DNA of 64,000 nt from Sphingosinicella sp. CPCC 101087 (lineage in GTDB: Bacteria > Pseudomonadota > Alphaproteobacteria > Sphingomonadales > Sphingomonadaceae). Location of the stretch: NCBI RefSeq assembly GCF_004151485.1, contig NZ_SBFF01000003.1, positions 186,001-250,000 of the forward strand, in the 5' to 3' direction. The notes under the pieces are model-generated. The model did no database searches, was not told the DNA's origin, and worked only from the letters and a program-made list of their open reading frames with translations. Both the position numbers and the translations under genes were made by a program. Every line of letters begins with the position of its first letter. Within the stretch, counting starts at the first letter, position 1. This document shows, one piece after another, positions 20,726-31,821 of the stretch.

Positions 20726-22146
20726 GAGGGGTGGGGACGGACATCGGCACCATTCATTTCGTCGGTATCGGCGGCATCGGCATGTCCGGCATCGCCGAGG
20801 TGATGCACATCCTCGGTTATAAGGTCCAGGGCTCCGACGTCGCTGAATCCTATGTCGTCGAGGGACTGCGCCAGCGCGGCATCCCGATCGCGATCGGGCA
20901 CAGTCCGGACAATCTCGGCAATGCCGCCGTGGTGGTCGTCTCCACTGCGGTGAAGAAGGACAATCCCGAGGTCCAAGCGGCGTACGAGCGGCGGATCCCG
21001 GTCGTGCGTCGTGCCGAGATGCTGGCCGAACTGATGCGGTTGAAGTCGACCGTCGCGGTGGCGGGAACGCATGGCAAGACCACCACCACCTCGCTGATCG
21101 CCGCCCTGCTCGACGCCGGCGGAATCGATCCGACCGTGATCAACGGCGGGATCATCAACGCTTATGGCTCGAACGCGCGGCTCGGCAGCTCCGACTGGAT
21201 GGTGATCGAAGCGGACGAGAGCGACGGCAGCTTCCTCAGGCTGGACGGCACGATCGCGGTCGTCACCAATATCGATCCCGAGCATCTCGACCATTACGGC
21301 TCGTTCGACGCGGTCAAGGACGCCTACGTCGAGTTCGTCGAGAACGTGCCCTTCTACGGCGCCGCTTTGCTGTGCGTCGATCATCCGGAGGTCCAGTCGG
21401 TGATACCGCGGCTTCGGGATCGGCGGATCGTCACCTACGGCTTCGCTGCCCAGGCCGACGTGCGCGGCGAGAATGTCACGCCCGTCCCAGGCGGCAACCG
21501 GTTCGACGTGTCGCTGCGCGACCGCACCGGCCAGGTTCGGACCATCACCGGAATCGAGCTGCCGATGCCGGGCCGGCACAACGTCCAGAACGCCCTCGCC
21601 GCGATCGGCGTCGCCGCCGAACTCGGCATTGAGGATGCGACGATCCGGCGCGGGTTCGAAAAGTTCGACGGCGTCAAGCGGCGCTTCACCAAGGTCGGCG
21701 AGGTCGACGGCGTCACGATCATCGACGATTACGGTCACCATCCCGTCGAGATAAAGGCCGTGCTGTCGGCTGCGCGCGAGGCCGTGAGCGGGGCCGATCA
21801 CGGGAGGGTAATCGCGGTAGTGCAGCCGCACCGTTACTCCCGCCTCAACGGGCTGATGAACGAGTTCCAGGTCGCTTTCAACGACGCCGACATCGTCCTG
21901 GTGGCGCCGGTCTATGCCGCTGGCGAGGCGCCGATCGAAGGCGTCGACCACGAGGCGCTGGTCGCCGGACTGAAGGAGCGTGGCCATCTCGGTGCCCAGG
22001 CGGTGCCCGATGCCGACGCGGTGTGCCGCCACCTTCGCGACCTGGCCGCTCCCGGCGACATGGTGATCTGCCTCGGCGCTGGTGACATCACGAAATGGGC
22101 GGCGGGGCTGGCCGACGGCATCCGCAAGGCGAGGCAGGCGCGATGA
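20722..22146 (+). CDS. murC: MurC, UDP-MurNAc:L-alanine ligase
   Basis: 474 residues from the ATG at 20722. N-terminal [18 protein letters not shown]-loop [34 protein letters not shown] and [12 protein letters not shown] are all MurC signatures. It begins stem-peptide synthesis by adding L-Ala. A short C-terminal [14 protein letters not shown] ends the protein. ATGA overlaps join it to murG and murB. Confidence 0.98.
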   Translation: MRGVGTDIGTIHFVGIGGIGMSGIAEVMHILGYKVQGSDVAESYVVEGLRQRGIPIAIGHSPDNLGNAAVVVVSTAVKKDNPEVQAAYERRIPVVRRAEMLAELMRLKSTVAVAGTHGKTTTTSLIAALLDAGGIDPTVINGGIINAYGSNARLGSSDWMVIEADESDGSFLRLDGTIAVVTNIDPEHLDHYGSFDAVKDAYVEFVENVPFYGAALLCVDHPEVQSVIPRLRDRRIVTYGFAAQADVRGENVTPVPGGNRFDVSLRDRTGQVRTITGIELPMPGRHNVQNALAAIGVAAELGIEDATIRRGFEKFDGVKRRFTKVGEVDGVTIIDDYGHHPVEIKAVLSAAREAVSGADHGRVIAVVQPHRYSRLNGLMNEFQVAFNDADIVLVAPVYAAGEAPIEGVDHEALVAGLKERGHLGAQAVPDADAVCRHLRDLAAPGDMVICLGAGDITKWAAGLADGIRKARQAR

Positions 22147-23045
22147 CCAGCCTCGTCGAGATCCCGTCGGTTCGGGGCAGGCTTCAGGCCGACGCGCCGC
22201 TCGCGCCTTTGGTGTGGTTCAAGTCGGGTGGCGCGGCGCAATGGCTGTTCGAGCCGAAGGACGTCGAGGATCTCCAAGACTTCGTCGCCGACCTTGATCC
22301 GGCCGTTCCGGTCATGGCGCTCGGCCTCGGCTCCAACCTGATCGTTCGCGACGGGGGTGTTCCCGGCGTGGTCGTGCGCCTGGGCAAGGCCTTCGCGCAG
22401 GTCGAGAGGCTCGACTCCACAAGCCTTCACTGCGGCGGCGGTGCCTCGGGCATTCTCGTCTCGTCTCGTGCGCGCGACCATGGCATCGGCGGGATCGAGT
22501 TTCTTCGCTCCATCCCGGGAACGGTCGGCGGGTTTGTCCGGATGAACGGCGGCGCTTATGGCCGCGAGGTCAAGGACATATTGGTCGATTGTGAAGTGGT
22601 TCTGCGCACCGGACAGAGGATGACCCTGGGCGCGGAGGCGCTCGGCTACAGCTACCGCCACAGCGAGCTTGCCGATCAGGCCATCGTCGTCGCGGCCACC
22701 TTCCGCGGACATGAGGACGATCCTGCGGCGATCCAGGCGGAAATGGACCGGATCGCGCAGTCCCGGGAGGAATCGCAGCCCCTGCGCAGCCGCACCGGCG
22801 GCTCGACCTTCAAGAACCCGCCTGGAACCAAGGCGTGGCAGCTCATCGACGAGGCGGGTTGCCGCGGACTTCGTGTCGGCGATGCGCAGGTGTCGGAGAA
22901 GCATTGCAACTTCCTGCTGAATCTCGGGGACGCGTCCTCGGCCGACATTGAGAGGCTGGGCGAGGAGGTCCGCCGGCGCGTGCTCGAACATTCGGGCGTG
23001 ACGCTGGAATGGGAGATACAGCGCGTGGGGGTCGGCCATGGATAA
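22143..23045 (+). CDS. murB: MurB, UDP-N-acetylenolpyruvoylglucosamine reductase
   Basis: 300 residues from the ATG at 22143. FAD-binding segments [21 protein letters not shown] and [18 protein letters not shown], the reductase residues in YSYRHSEL (Arg), [11 protein letters not shown] (Ser proton donor) and [11 protein letters not shown] (Glu). The compact length fits the shorter type II MurB. It makes UDP-MurNAc with NADPH. Its end overlaps ddl by 8 bases. Confidence 0.97.
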   Translation: MTSLVEIPSVRGRLQADAPLAPLVWFKSGGAAQWLFEPKDVEDLQDFVADLDPAVPVMALGLGSNLIVRDGGVPGVVVRLGKAFAQVERLDSTSLHCGGGASGILVSSRARDHGIGGIEFLRSIPGTVGGFVRMNGGAYGREVKDILVDCEVVLRTGQRMTLGAEALGYSYRHSELADQAIVVAATFRGHEDDPAAIQAEMDRIAQSREESQPLRSRTGGSTFKNPPGTKAWQLIDEAGCRGLRVGDAQVSEKHCNFLLNLGDASSADIERLGEEVRRRVLEHSGVTLEWEIQRVGVGHG

Positions 23046-23955
23046 GCTGCACATCGTCGTACTGATGGGCGGATGGTCGGCCGAGCGCGAAGTGTCGCTG
23101 ACCAGTGGTCGCGGCGTTGCCGAGGCGCTCGAGAGCCGCGGTCATCGCGTCACCCGCATCGACATGGGCCGCGACCTCGCCCAACGCCTCGCCGAGACGA
23201 AGCCGGACATCGTGTTCAATGCGCTGCACGGAACGCCCGGCGAGGACGGCAGCGTCCAGGGACTGATGGATCTCATGGGAATCCGCTACACGCATAGCGG
23301 TCTCGCGACGTCGGTGATCGCGATCGACAAGGAGCTCACGAAGCTGGTGCTCGTTCCTCACGGAATCCGAATGCCCCAGGGCAAGGTGGTGTCGAGCGAG
23401 AGTCTCTATTCGGCCGATCCGCTGCCTCGGCCCTATGTCCTCAAGCCGATCAATGAAGGCTCGTCCGTCGGCGTGGCCATCGTCCGCGACGGCGGCAATT
23501 ACGGCGATCCGATCTCGCCCGACACGGCCGGGCCGTGGCAGGAGTTCGATCGCCTTCTCGCCGAGCCGTTCATTCCGGGGCGCGAGCTCACCACGGCGGT
23601 TCTCGGGGAAGAGGCGCTGGCGGTCACCGAGCTTCGTCCCAGGTCGGGTTTCTATGATTATGATGCCAAATATACGGACGGGCTGACGGAGCATGTCTGT
23701 CCGGCGCAGATCCCCGACGACATCAGGGATTCCGCGATGGACATGGCGCTGCGCGCCCACCGGCTGCTCGGCTGCCGCGGCGCCTCGCGCTCCGACTTCC
23801 GCTGGGACGAGGAGAAGGGCGTCGAGGGACTCTATCTCCTCGAGGTGAACACCCAGCCCGGCATGACGTCCCTCAGCCTGGTTCCCGAGCAGGCCCGGGT
23901 GCGCGGCATCGACTATGCCGAGCTGGTCGAGCGGCTCGTGGAGGCGGCCCTATGA
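23038..23955 (+). CDS. ddl: Ddl, D-alanine:D-alanine ligase
   Basis: 305 residues, ATP-grasp ligase. VVLMGGWSAEREVSLTSG opens the substrate domain, NALHGTPGEDG contacts the first D-Ala, NEGSSVGVAIV is the ATP loop, and LYLLEVNTQPGMTSLSLVPEQA is the catalytic metal-binding end. It supplies D-Ala-D-Ala to MurF in the same operon. Confidence 0.97.
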   Translation: MDKLHIVVLMGGWSAEREVSLTSGRGVAEALESRGHRVTRIDMGRDLAQRLAETKPDIVFNALHGTPGEDGSVQGLMDLMGIRYTHSGLATSVIAIDKELTKLVLVPHGIRMPQGKVVSSESLYSADPLPRPYVLKPINEGSSVGVAIVRDGGNYGDPISPDTAGPWQEFDRLLAEPFIPGRELTTAVLGEEALAVTELRPRSGFYDYDAKYTDGLTEHVCPAQIPDDIRDSAMDMALRAHRLLGCRGASRSDFRWDEEKGVEGLYLLEVNTQPGMTSLSLVPEQARVRGIDYAELVERLVEAAL

Positions 23956-24896
23956 GCGCCCGCATCGCGAAGGGCGGCGCCGGCCGCGGCAACAACCGGG
24001 CGCGCGCCAAGCCGCGCCCGTCCGGCCGTTCGGTCAATACCCGGCGCGCCAAGAGCGAGAGCTTGCTCGATTCCTTCGGCTTCTCGCCCGGCACCGGCCG
24101 CCGGATCGGCGGCTGGGCCTTCGCCGCGCTGGCGGTGATAGCCGCGATCGCAGCGATCCTCGCCTTTCGCCTGCCCCAGATGGCGTCTACCGCACTTGCC
24201 GAATCCATCGGCGAGGCCGGGTTCGCGTTGCGGCATGTCGAGATCAAGGGCAATGTACGAGTCTCCCGTCTCGACGTGCTGAACGTCGCCTTCGATCAGA
24301 GTTCGATGGCCATGCCGCTGGTCGACATCGAGGCGACGCGGGACCGGCTTCTTCAGTTCGGATGGGTCAGGGAGGCGCGCGTGCACCGCCGCCTTCCCGA
24401 CACGCTGGTGATCGACATCGTCGAGCGCGAGCCCGCTGCGATATGGCAGAATAATCGCGAGCTGAGCCTGGTCGATGCGGAGGGGGTGGTGCTCGAGCCG
24501 GTGCGGCTCGAGGCCATGCCCGAACTGCTGCTGGTCATCGGCGACGATGCCAACCACCATTTGGCGACGCTCCGCGCGCTGCTCGGCGAGGCGCCGCACC
24601 TCAGGCCCCAGGTGACCGGCGCCACGTGGGTGAGTGGCCGGCGCTGGGACGTGCGCTTCCAGACCGGCGAGGTGCTGGCGCTGCCGGAAGGGGATGAGGC
24701 GGCCCGCCGTGCGATCCGCAACTTCGCCCGGATGGACCAGCAGACCCAGCTGCTCGGCCGCGGCTTCGTCCGCTTCGACATGCGTATTCCGGGCCGTTTC
24801 ATCGTGCGCGTGTCGCGCGAGCCGGGAACGAGCGTGCCCGAACTGGCGCCTCCCCAGCCCGCGACCCCGTCGCAGGGCCTGACGAGGACCATATGA
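23952..24896 (+). CDS. ftsQ: FtsQ, divisome protein with POTRA domain
   Basis: 314 residues: a basic, probably disordered cytoplasmic tail rich in Arg and Gly, one membrane helix (IGGWAFAALAVIAAIAAILAF), then a POTRA domain (HVEIKGNVRVSRLDVLNVAF) and the FtsQ beta domain (VREARVHRRLPDTLVIDIVEREPAAIWQ). It links FtsA/FtsZ-side components to FtsL-FtsB in the periplasm. ATGA overlaps with ddl and ftsA. Confidence 0.96.
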   Translation: MSARIAKGGAGRGNNRARAKPRPSGRSVNTRRAKSESLLDSFGFSPGTGRRIGGWAFAALAVIAAIAAILAFRLPQMASTALAESIGEAGFALRHVEIKGNVRVSRLDVLNVAFDQSSMAMPLVDIEATRDRLLQFGWVREARVHRRLPDTLVIDIVEREPAAIWQNNRELSLVDAEGVVLEPVRLEAMPELLLVIGDDANHHLATLRALLGEAPHLRPQVTGATWVSGRRWDVRFQTGEVLALPEGDEAARRAIRNFARMDQQTQLLGRGFVRFDMRIPGRFIVRVSREPGTSVPELAPPQPATPSQGLTRTI

Positions 24897-26155
24897 GGCG
24901 CGCCCCTCCGCCGCCGGTCCGCAATCTGGTCGCGGCGCTCGACGTCGGCTCGTCCAAGATCTCGGCGATGATCGCCGAGCCGCAGGAGGATGGCCAGCTG
25001 CGCATCCTCGGGACGGGGCAGCGCGAGAGCCGTGGTGTCAAGCGCGGCTATATCGCCGACATGGAGCGAAGCGAGATCGCCATTCGCGAGGCGGTCGAGC
25101 AGGCCGAGCGCATCGCCGGCACCAATATCGACCAGGTGTTCGTCGGCTTCTCCGCCGGCGGACTGGTCAGCGACGTCGCTGGCGTCGAGGTGAATATCGG
25201 CGGGCGCCGCATATCGCGCGAGGATATCGACGCGCTCCTTGCGACGGGCAAGGACTCGATCGATCCGGAAGGGCGGATGATCCTGCACGCCATGCCGGCG
25301 CTCTACACCATCGACGGCGTCAATGGCGTGAAGAAGCCGCGCGGCCTCCACGCCGACAAGCTCGCCGTCGACATCCATGTCATCGCTGCGGACGCTTCCC
25401 CGGTGAAGAATCTCGATCTGTGCGTCCGATCCGCCCATCTGGGCGTCGAAGCCATCGTCGCGTCGCCGGTCGCCGCGGGGAAGGCATGCCTCAGCGAGGA
25501 GGAGCGGGAGCTGGGCGTTGCGCTGGTGGAGCTGGGAGCGGGCGTCACCAATGTCTCGGTCTTCGCGGGGGGAATGCTGGTGGGCCTGAAGTCGCTCCCG
25601 TTCGGCGGCTGCGACATCACCGACGACATCGCCTCCGCTTTCGGAACCCGCCGCGCCGAGGCCGAGCGGATCAAATGCTTCTACGGTTCCGCCATGATGA
25701 GCCCGCGCGACAATCACGACATGATCGAGCTCGCGCCGATCGCCGGTGGCCAGGAGGGGATGGAATCCGCCCGCATCACCCGAGCCCAGCTCGTCTCGGT
25801 GATCCGCCAGCGGCTCGAGCATCTCACCGCTCTCATCGAGGACGCGCTCAAGCAGCTCGGCTTCGCCGGACCCTTCGGGCGCCAGATCGTCCTTACCGGT
25901 GGCGGCGCCGAGCTCAAGGCGATCGCCGACTACGCCCAGGGCGTGCTCGGCCGGGCCGTCCGCGTCGGCCGCCCGTCCATGCCGGGGCTTCCGGAGGCTC
26001 ATAGCGGACCTGCTTTCTCAACGCTCGCCGGGCTGGCGCAGTTCGCGGCTTCGGACGAGCTGGACCTTCGCGTCGGCTTTGCCGCGCCGGGCGGCGAAAG
26101 GTCAGGCGGCAACACGCTGCAGCGCCTGATTGCGTTGTTTCGGACTCAGTACTGA
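24893..26155 (+). CDS. ftsA: FtsA, actin-like membrane tether of the Z ring
   Basis: 420 residues. Actin-fold phosphate loops ALDVGSSKISAMIAE and VELGAGVTNVSVF, adenosine motif VLTGGGAELKAIADYA, and the FtsA-specific 1C domain with GVEVNIGGRRISREDI. The extreme C-terminus (NTLQRLIALFRTQY) is the expected amphipathic membrane-binding helix. It is the last gene in the unbroken chain of overlaps; ftsZ follows after 192 bases. Confidence 0.97.
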   Translation: MRRAPPPPVRNLVAALDVGSSKISAMIAEPQEDGQLRILGTGQRESRGVKRGYIADMERSEIAIREAVEQAERIAGTNIDQVFVGFSAGGLVSDVAGVEVNIGGRRISREDIDALLATGKDSIDPEGRMILHAMPALYTIDGVNGVKKPRGLHADKLAVDIHVIAADASPVKNLDLCVRSAHLGVEAIVASPVAAGKACLSEEERELGVALVELGAGVTNVSVFAGGMLVGLKSLPFGGCDITDDIASAFGTRRAEAERIKCFYGSAMMSPRDNHDMIELAPIAGGQEGMESARITRAQLVSVIRQRLEHLTALIEDALKQLGFAGPFGRQIVLTGGGAELKAIADYAQGVLGRAVRVGRPSMPGLPEAHSGPAFSTLAGLAQFAASDELDLRVGFAAPGGERSGGNTLQRLIALFRTQY

Positions 26156-26347
26156 AGGAAAATGTGTGGATCGCGTTAACTTTTCGCTCGCACCGCAGAA
26201 TCGCATCGTGCAAAAGGGTTTAGAGAGCATCGTGCGGACAGGCGGTTTCCGGATTTCCGGCCCGGCGATGCGTCAGGAAACGGCTTGGGGCCGCAAGGCT
26301 CGAAAGGGTGCGCCTCGTCGGGCGCCAGGGCTCTGGGGAGATAGTGA
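26156..26347 (+). promoter_or_regulatory. ftsA-ftsZ intergenic region, probable ftsZ promoter
   Basis: 192 bases, the longest gap inside the cluster, suggesting separate control of ftsZ. It has an AT-richer start with GTTAAC (a CtrA-type half-site only) and TGTGGATCG at 26165-26173, which matches the reversed DnaA box at 7 of 9 bases. A GGGGAG ribosome site precedes the ftsZ ATG. No unique promoter could be fixed. Confidence 0.4.
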
Positions 26348-27850
26348 ATGAGCATCGATTTCATCCGTCCGGAGGTCGAGGAGCTGCGTCCGCGCATCAG
26401 CGTGATCGGCGTCGGTGGCGCCGGCGGCAACGCCATCGCCAACATGATCCAGTCCGAGGTGCAGGGCGTCGACTTCATCGTCGCCAACACCGATGCCCAG
26501 GCGCTCAACCATTCGCTGGCCGACCGCAAGATCCAGCTCGGGCTGAAGATCACCCAGGGCCTCGGCGCCGGCTCCCGGCCCGAGATCGGCAAGGCGGCGG
26601 CCGAGGAGGCGATCGTCGAGATCGAGCAGGCCCTCGACGGAGCCCACATGTGCTTCATCGCCGCGGGCATGGGCGGCGGCACCGGCACCGGCGCGGCGCC
26701 GGTCATCGCCAAGGCGGCGCGCGACCGCGGCATCCTCACCGTGGGCGTCGTCACCAAGCCGTTCAGCTTCGAAGGCGCGCGCCGCGCTCGCTCGGCCGAA
26801 TCCGGCATCGACGAGCTGCAGCAGCATGTCGATACGCTGATCGTCATTCCCAACCAGAACCTGTTCCGCATCGCCAACCCGAACACGACCTTCAAGGAAG
26901 CGTTCATGATGGCGGACGAGGTGCTGCAGCAGGGCGTGCGCGGCATCACCGACCTGATGGTCATGCCGGGCCTGATCAATCTCGATTTCGCCGACGTGCG
27001 CTCCGTGATGAGCGAGATGGGCAAGGCGATGATGGGCACCGGCGAGGCCGCCGGCGACAATCGCGCCATCGAGGCGGCCGAGCAGGCGATCGCCAACCCG
27101 CTGCTCGATGGCGTCAGCATGAAGGGTGCCAAGGGCGTCATCATCTCCATCACCGGCGGCGAGGACATGCGCCTGATGGAGGTCGACGAGGCTGCCAATC
27201 ACATCAAGGACCTGGTCGATCCGGACGCCAACATCATCTGGGGCTCGGCCTTCAACAACGACCTGGAAGGCAAGATCCGCGTTTCGGTAGTCGCCACCGG
27301 CATCGACGTCGAGGAGGCCACTCAGGCGACTCCGCTCCAGGCGAAGGTGTTCGCTTTTCCTGGCGGCCGCACCGCCGAAGCGGCTCGCGCCGAGCCTTCT
27401 GCTCCGGGCCAGGCGGCGGCACCGATCGCGAGGCCGGCCGCTCCGCCGATCACCCTCGAGCCGCCCGAGATGGCGCAGGACGACGAGGCCGAGGAGCCGG
27501 TCAGCTTCATCGACGAGCCGACCGCGGCGCCGTCCGAGCTGGCGCTCGACGTGCCGGCGGACGAGGATCAGGGTGACGAGCTTCTCCTCGACACGCTGGA
27601 CGGTGACAGCGGTGCGCCGTCGGCGCAGGACGACGAGGGCGGGCGACGCAGCTGGGTGAGCCAGGACGAGGCTCCAGCCCAGCCCGCGGCGAAACCGGCG
27701 CGCGAAGGCGGCACCTTGTTCGAGCGCATGTCCAACATCGCGCGTGGTGCCGCCAAGGCCCAGGTCGAGGAGGATCAGGGTCCGCGCCTGCGCACCGGAC
27801 GCGACCCGCTCGACATTCCGCGCTTTCTCAACCGGCAGAACAATCAGTAG
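26348..27850 (+). CDS. ftsZ: FtsZ, tubulin-like division GTPase
   Basis: 500 residues. [14 protein letters not shown] opens the Rossmann GTPase domain, [15 protein letters not shown] near residue 106 is the tubulin signature, and [11 protein letters not shown] contains the T7 catalytic aspartate. After residue about 320 comes a long Pro/Ala/acidic linker (about 165 residues), as in other alphaproteobacteria, then the conserved tail peptide [12 protein letters not shown] that binds FtsA and other partners. Confidence 0.99.
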   Translation: MSIDFIRPEVEELRPRISVIGVGGAGGNAIANMIQSEVQGVDFIVANTDAQALNHSLADRKIQLGLKITQGLGAGSRPEIGKAAAEEAIVEIEQALDGAHMCFIAAGMGGGTGTGAAPVIAKAARDRGILTVGVVTKPFSFEGARRARSAESGIDELQQHVDTLIVIPNQNLFRIANPNTTFKEAFMMADEVLQQGVRGITDLMVMPGLINLDFADVRSVMSEMGKAMMGTGEAAGDNRAIEAAEQAIANPLLDGVSMKGAKGVIISITGGEDMRLMEVDEAANHIKDLVDPDANIIWGSAFNNDLEGKIRVSVVATGIDVEEATQATPLQAKVFAFPGGRTAEAARAEPSAPGQAAAPIARPAAPPITLEPPEMAQDDEAEEPVSFIDEPTAAPSELALDVPADEDQGDELLLDTLDGDSGAPSAQDDEGGRRSWVSQDEAPAQPAAKPAREGGTLFERMSNIARGAAKAQVEEDQGPRLRTGRDPLDIPRFLNRQNNQ

Positions 27851-27884
27851 CCGCCTTCTCCGGCAGGCCCCGTAGACCAAGGCT

Positions 27885-27919
27885 GGACGTCCTGCGTGCC
27901 CATTGTGCGCAGGACGTCC
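27885..27919 (+). terminator. Strong hairpin after ftsZ, probable terminator of the dcw cluster
   Basis: A perfect 12-base stem, GGACGTCCTGCG with CGCAGGACGTCC, around an 11-base loop, 34 bases after the ftsZ stop. No T-run follows, so it is not a classical intrinsic terminator; it may stop transcription with Rho or protect the mRNA 3' end. Confidence 0.6.
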
Positions 27920-28044
27920 GATCGCTCCTTGCCACGGCGTCGGCCGCCCGCTCGGCCGTTCTCCGTTTCATCGTCCGGCCGAACCGGTTGACCGCAAGCA
28001 CGGCCGACGAGTCATTGCCCGTACAGCTACCCCACTGTCTATCG

Positions 28045-29952
28045 ATGGCCATGACTTCATCGATGATGCGGGGATTCCGCCGCGGCCTGATGCTGCTGGC
28101 GACCAGCAGCTTCTTGACCGCCGCTGCGGCAGCGCAGCAGCAGCCGCCGCCCAACCTCCCGCCGGGGGCGGTGGTTCAGCCACTGGTGCGCGACGACGGC
28201 GCGGAGCTGCGCGGCCATCTCACCACGCTCGCCGACAATCCGCGGAGCGTCGACGCGATGGTCGGCGCCGGTCGCGCCGCAATGCGAATGGGCGATGTCG
28301 AGGCGGCGCTCACCTTCTTCGGCCGTGCCAACGAGCTGTCGCCGCGCGATCCGCGCGTCAAGGCCGGCATGGCATCCGGGCTGCTCCACATGGGGCAACC
28401 GCAGGCCGCCCTTTCCCTGTTTGCGGAAGCGGTCGCGCTGGGAGCGCCGGAGGTCGAGATCGCCGGCGACCGCGGACTGGGCTACGACCTGGTCGGCGAT
28501 CCGCGTCGTGCCCAGCAGGATTATCTGCTCGCGCTGGGACGGCGCGACGACCCCGAGGTGCGGCGGCGACTGGCGCTCTCGCTCGCGATCAGCGGTCAGC
28601 GTGAAGCGGCTCTTCGCTTGATCGATGCCCAGCTGCGATCGAACGATCGCGCAGGCTGGCGTACCCAGGCATTCGTGCTGGCGCTCACCGGCGATGCCGC
28701 TGGCGCCAGTCGTACCGCCCAGGGAGTCATGCTGCCCGGCCAGGCGGAGGCGATGGCGCCTTTCCTCGCCCGGCTGGCGGCACTGAACCCGTCGGAAAAG
28801 GCAATGGCGGTCCATCTCGGCCGTTTCCCCGTCGGCGGCCCCGCAATGGGTGGTCCCAGCGTCGACACGACCGCCGATCCCCGCGCGGTGGCGGTCGCGA
28901 TGGGCGGCGCGCCGACGGCGGCGCCCGCACCGGCGCGCCCGCCCGCCGCGACGCGCGAAGCGTCCGCCGAAACCGTGCGGGGCCGACCGGGAAGGGTGCG
29001 TTCGTCCACCGACGGTTCGCGAGAACTTGCTCGCGGGCCGGGCGAAAGCCCTCGGCCACGGGCGACGACGCAGGGCCGGACCGCCGCGGCCCCGCCGGCT
29101 GCGCCGCCACCTGCCGCGACGCAAGTGGCACAGGCGGATAGCCGGTGGTCGGGTGCGGCCAATCCCGCTCAGGCGCCGCAGGCGCAAGCGCCCGCGCCGC
29201 CGCGCCCTTCAGCCCTGGCTTCGTCGGGCGCGATACCGGCTTCGTCAACCGCCCCGCCGGCACTCCAGCAACCCGCGCCTCAGTCACCCGCGCCTCAGCA
29301 ACCCGCGCCGCAGCAGCCTGCGCCCCAACAGCGCGTCGCGACGCCTTCCGGTTCGCCGCCTGCCGCAGCCTTGCAGTCCGGGCCTTCCTCACCGGCCATG
29401 CAGCGATCTGCGTCGGCCGCGCCCTCGGCCGTGCCTCCGGTCGCGAGTGCGGGTCCCGGCTTCAGCCTCGAGGCGGCGCCGCAGCCCGCCACGCCTAGCA
29501 CGGCGGAAGCGCAGGAACGGCCGGCACTCGCCGATATCGCTGAACTGGTCCGAACGCTTCCCGCCGAGGAACGCGCCCGCCAGCCTTCGCCTTTCCGCGC
29601 GCCGGCGTCACGTCCGGCGCCCGCCGCCAACCGGGCGGCCGTGCCGGCTCGCTCGGCCGGCGCGCAACCGGCTCATCCGAGCCGGCACTGGGTGCAGATC
29701 GCCGGCGGCGCCAATCGCGCGGCCTTGCCCGCCGAATTCGCCCGGCTGCGTCAGCAGGCGCCCGAGCAGCTCGGCGGGCGCGCAGCCTATACAGCGACGC
29801 TTCGCGCGACCAACCGTCTGCTGGTCGGCCCTTTCGCGAGCCCGGACGAGGCGCAGGGGTTCGTCAACCAGCTCGCGCGGCACAATGTCGCGGCCTTCGC
29901 CTGGACAAGCGAGGCGGGCCAGGAGATAGAGCGCCTGCAGACCGGCCGATGA
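28045..29952 (+). CDS. Exported TPR- and SPOR-domain protein
   Basis: 635 residues from the ATG at 28045; ATGs at 28051, 28063 and 28066 are also possible as there is no clear ribosome site. A signal peptide ([16 protein letters not shown]) leads into TPR-like repeats ([39 protein letters not shown]) over about residues 60-250, a long Pro/Ala/Gln-rich low-complexity region, and a C-terminal SPOR domain of about 75 residues ([27 protein letters not shown]). SPOR domains bind denuded septal glycan, so with its place after ftsZ a role at the division site is likely. Confidence 0.85.
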   Translation: MAMTSSMMRGFRRGLMLLATSSFLTAAAAAQQQPPPNLPPGAVVQPLVRDDGAELRGHLTTLADNPRSVDAMVGAGRAAMRMGDVEAALTFFGRANELSPRDPRVKAGMASGLLHMGQPQAALSLFAEAVALGAPEVEIAGDRGLGYDLVGDPRRAQQDYLLALGRRDDPEVRRRLALSLAISGQREAALRLIDAQLRSNDRAGWRTQAFVLALTGDAAGASRTAQGVMLPGQAEAMAPFLARLAALNPSEKAMAVHLGRFPVGGPAMGGPSVDTTADPRAVAVAMGGAPTAAPAPARPPAATREASAETVRGRPGRVRSSTDGSRELARGPGESPRPRATTQGRTAAAPPAAPPPAATQVAQADSRWSGAANPAQAPQAQAPAPPRPSALASSGAIPASSTAPPALQQPAPQSPAPQQPAPQQPAPQQRVATPSGSPPAAALQSGPSSPAMQRSASAAPSAVPPVASAGPGFSLEAAPQPATPSTAEAQERPALADIAELVRTLPAEERARQPSPFRAPASRPAPAANRAAVPARSAGAQPAHPSRHWVQIAGGANRAALPAEFARLRQQAPEQLGGRAAYTATLRATNRLLVGPFASPDEAQGFVNQLARHNVAAFAWTSEAGQEIERLQTGR

Positions 29953-29998
29953 GGCAAGGGCCGGTTCCACGTCCGGTTGTGGACTCGAAGCCGCTTCG

Positions 29999-31153
29999 AT
30001 GACCCTCGCTCCCTACGCTTCAGATCCTGCCCGCTCGCGCGGACGCCTGCACCCCGAGGAGGCGCGTGGCACGCGCGGTCCGCGCGATGCCTACCAGCGC
30101 GACCGTGACCGGATCATCCACTCGATCCCCTTCCGCCGCTTGCGGCACAAGACGCAGGTGTTCGTCGCCCCGGATGGCGATCACTTCCGAGTCCGCCTCA
30201 CCCACAGCCTCGAAGTCGCGCAGATCGGCCGGACGATCGCGCGCGCGCTCGGTCTGAACGAGGACCTGACCGAGGCGCTCTGCCTCGCCCACGACATCGG
30301 GCATCCGCCGTTCGGCCATGCCGGTGAGGAGGCGCTCCAGTCGGCCATGGCCGAGGCCGGCGGGTTCGACCACAACGCCCACACGATCCGTCTGCTGACC
30401 CGGCTCGAATGTCCTTACCCGACCCATTGCGGGCTCAACCTCAGCTGGGAGACGCTCGAAGGGCTTGCAAAGCACAATGGGCCGGTCTTGGCCCCGCCTT
30501 GGGCGTTGGCGGAGGCCGATCGCGAGTTCCCGCTCGAGCTTTCCAGCTGGCCGAGCCTAGAGGCGCAGGTCGCTGCCCTCGCCGACGATATCGCCTACGA
30601 CAATCACGACATCGACGACGGGCTTCGCGCCGGCCTGTTCACACTCGAGACCCTGCTCGAAGTCCCGCCCATCGCCCGCGCCTGGAACGCGGTGCGGGCG
30701 CGCTATCCGGACGTCGGACAGGAGCGCCTGCTCCCTGAACTGGTCCGCGAGCAGATCGGAATCATGGTGAACGACCTGCTCGAGGAGACGAAGCGGCGCA
30801 TCGCCGGGGTGACCAGTCCGGACGCGGTTCGAGCGGCGGGAGGTCCCCTCGTCGCCTTTTCCGAGCCGGTGCGGGCCGAGGAACGGCAGCTCAAGGCCTT
30901 TCTCCATGCCCGCATGTACGAGGCGCCTGAGGTGGATCGGGTGAGGAAGGAGGCCCAGCATTTGCTTGCCCGGCTCTTTGCCGCCTATCGCGATGATCCT
31001 GCCCGCCTGCCGCCGGAATGGCGGCCGGCCTCGTCCGACCCGGTTATCGTCCTGCGCGCCATCGGCGATTTCGTTGCTGGCATGACCGACCGCTACGCCA
31101 TCCGGCGTCACCAGGAATGGGTCGGGCCGGTCGACCTGCCGGAAGCGTTCTGA
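29999..31153 (+). CDS. dgt: Deoxyguanosinetriphosphate triphosphohydrolase-like protein
   Basis: 384 residues, HD superfamily. [22 protein letters not shown] is the typical N-terminal Dgt motif; metal ligands lie in [13 protein letters not shown] (His) and [16 protein letters not shown] (His-Asp), with a later Asp in [13 protein letters not shown]. The family hydrolyses dNTPs to deoxynucleosides and triphosphate. It is 17 bases upstream of the next gene and probably heads a four-gene operon. Confidence 0.93.
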   Translation: MTLAPYASDPARSRGRLHPEEARGTRGPRDAYQRDRDRIIHSIPFRRLRHKTQVFVAPDGDHFRVRLTHSLEVAQIGRTIARALGLNEDLTEALCLAHDIGHPPFGHAGEEALQSAMAEAGGFDHNAHTIRLLTRLECPYPTHCGLNLSWETLEGLAKHNGPVLAPPWALAEADREFPLELSSWPSLEAQVAALADDIAYDNHDIDDGLRAGLFTLETLLEVPPIARAWNAVRARYPDVGQERLLPELVREQIGIMVNDLLEETKRRIAGVTSPDAVRAAGGPLVAFSEPVRAEERQLKAFLHARMYEAPEVDRVRKEAQHLLARLFAAYRDDPARLPPEWRPASSDPVIVLRAIGDFVAGMTDRYAIRRHQEWVGPVDLPEAF

Positions 31154-31170
31154 GGGCGGCCGGAGGCGCC

Positions 31171-31821
31171 ATGGCCCGAATAGCACTCATCGGCGGGACC
31201 GGCCTGGTCGGCGGCCTTTTCGCCGACCGCCAACTGGCGGCGGGGCATCACGTCCTTCATGCCTTGGTCCGGCGCCCTGCCGGCCGGCGCTGGCAGGAGC
31301 ATGTCGCGCCGCCGGAGCAATGGCCCGAAATCGCTCGCCGCATCCGCGGCGCGATCGCCATATCGGCCCTCGGGACCACCATGCGTGCCGCAGGCTCGTG
31401 GCCGGCCTTTCGCGCCGTCGACCACGACCTGGTCGTGGCTTTTGCCCGCGCCGCGCGCGAGGGGGGCGCGCGGCAACTGATCCTGGTCTCCTCGGTCGGA
31501 GCGGATCCCGCGTCCCGCAACACCTATTTGCGTATCAAGGGCGAAACGGAAGAGGCCCTCGGTGCCCTCGCTTTCGATCGGCTGGATGTCGTGCGGCCGG
31601 GCCTGCTTCGAGGCAAGCGAGGCGGGGACCGACGCCTCGGGGAGCGGATCGGCATCCGGGTGAGCCCGATCACCAACCTGTTCCTGCGCGGTTCGTTCGG
31701 ACCCTATGCGGCGATCGACGCTTCGACGGTGGCAGTGGCGATGGAGAGGCTGGTGGGGCAGGTGTCGCCCGGCACTTATGTCCATCATAACGCCGATCTC
31801 CGCGCGCTGGCGCGTGCATGA
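31171..31821 (+). CDS. NAD(P)-binding Rossmann protein (atypical SDR / HTATIP2-like)
   Basis: 216 residues from the ATG at 31171. IALIGGTGLVGGLFADR is the dinucleotide loop, followed by a SALGTTMRAAG segment, LVSSVGADPASRNTYLRIKGETEEAL with the Tyr-x-x-x-Lys pair, and VVRPGLLRG. This pattern fits small atypical short-chain dehydrogenases of the oxidoreductase HTATIP2 type. Substrate unknown. Its stop overlaps the next start by 4 bases, so it is coupled to the kinase gene. Confidence 0.85.
   Translation: MARIALIGGTGLVGGLFADRQLAAGHHVLHALVRRPAGRRWQEHVAPPEQWPEIARRIRGAIAISALGTTMRAAGSWPAFRAVDHDLVVAFARAAREGGARQLILVSSVGADPASRNTYLRIKGETEEALGALAFDRLDVVRPGLLRGKRGGDRRLGERIGIRVSPITNLFLRGSFGPYAAIDASTVAVAMERLVGQVSPGTYVHHNADLRALARA

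Noticed and set aside
20446-22032. 528-codon minus-strand frame over murG/murC
   Set aside because: Antisense of conserved dcw genes; composition typical of antisense GC-rich frames.
26156-26347. CtrA operator before ftsZ
   Set aside because: Only one GTTAAC half-site is present; the TTAA-N7-TTAA arrangement is not.
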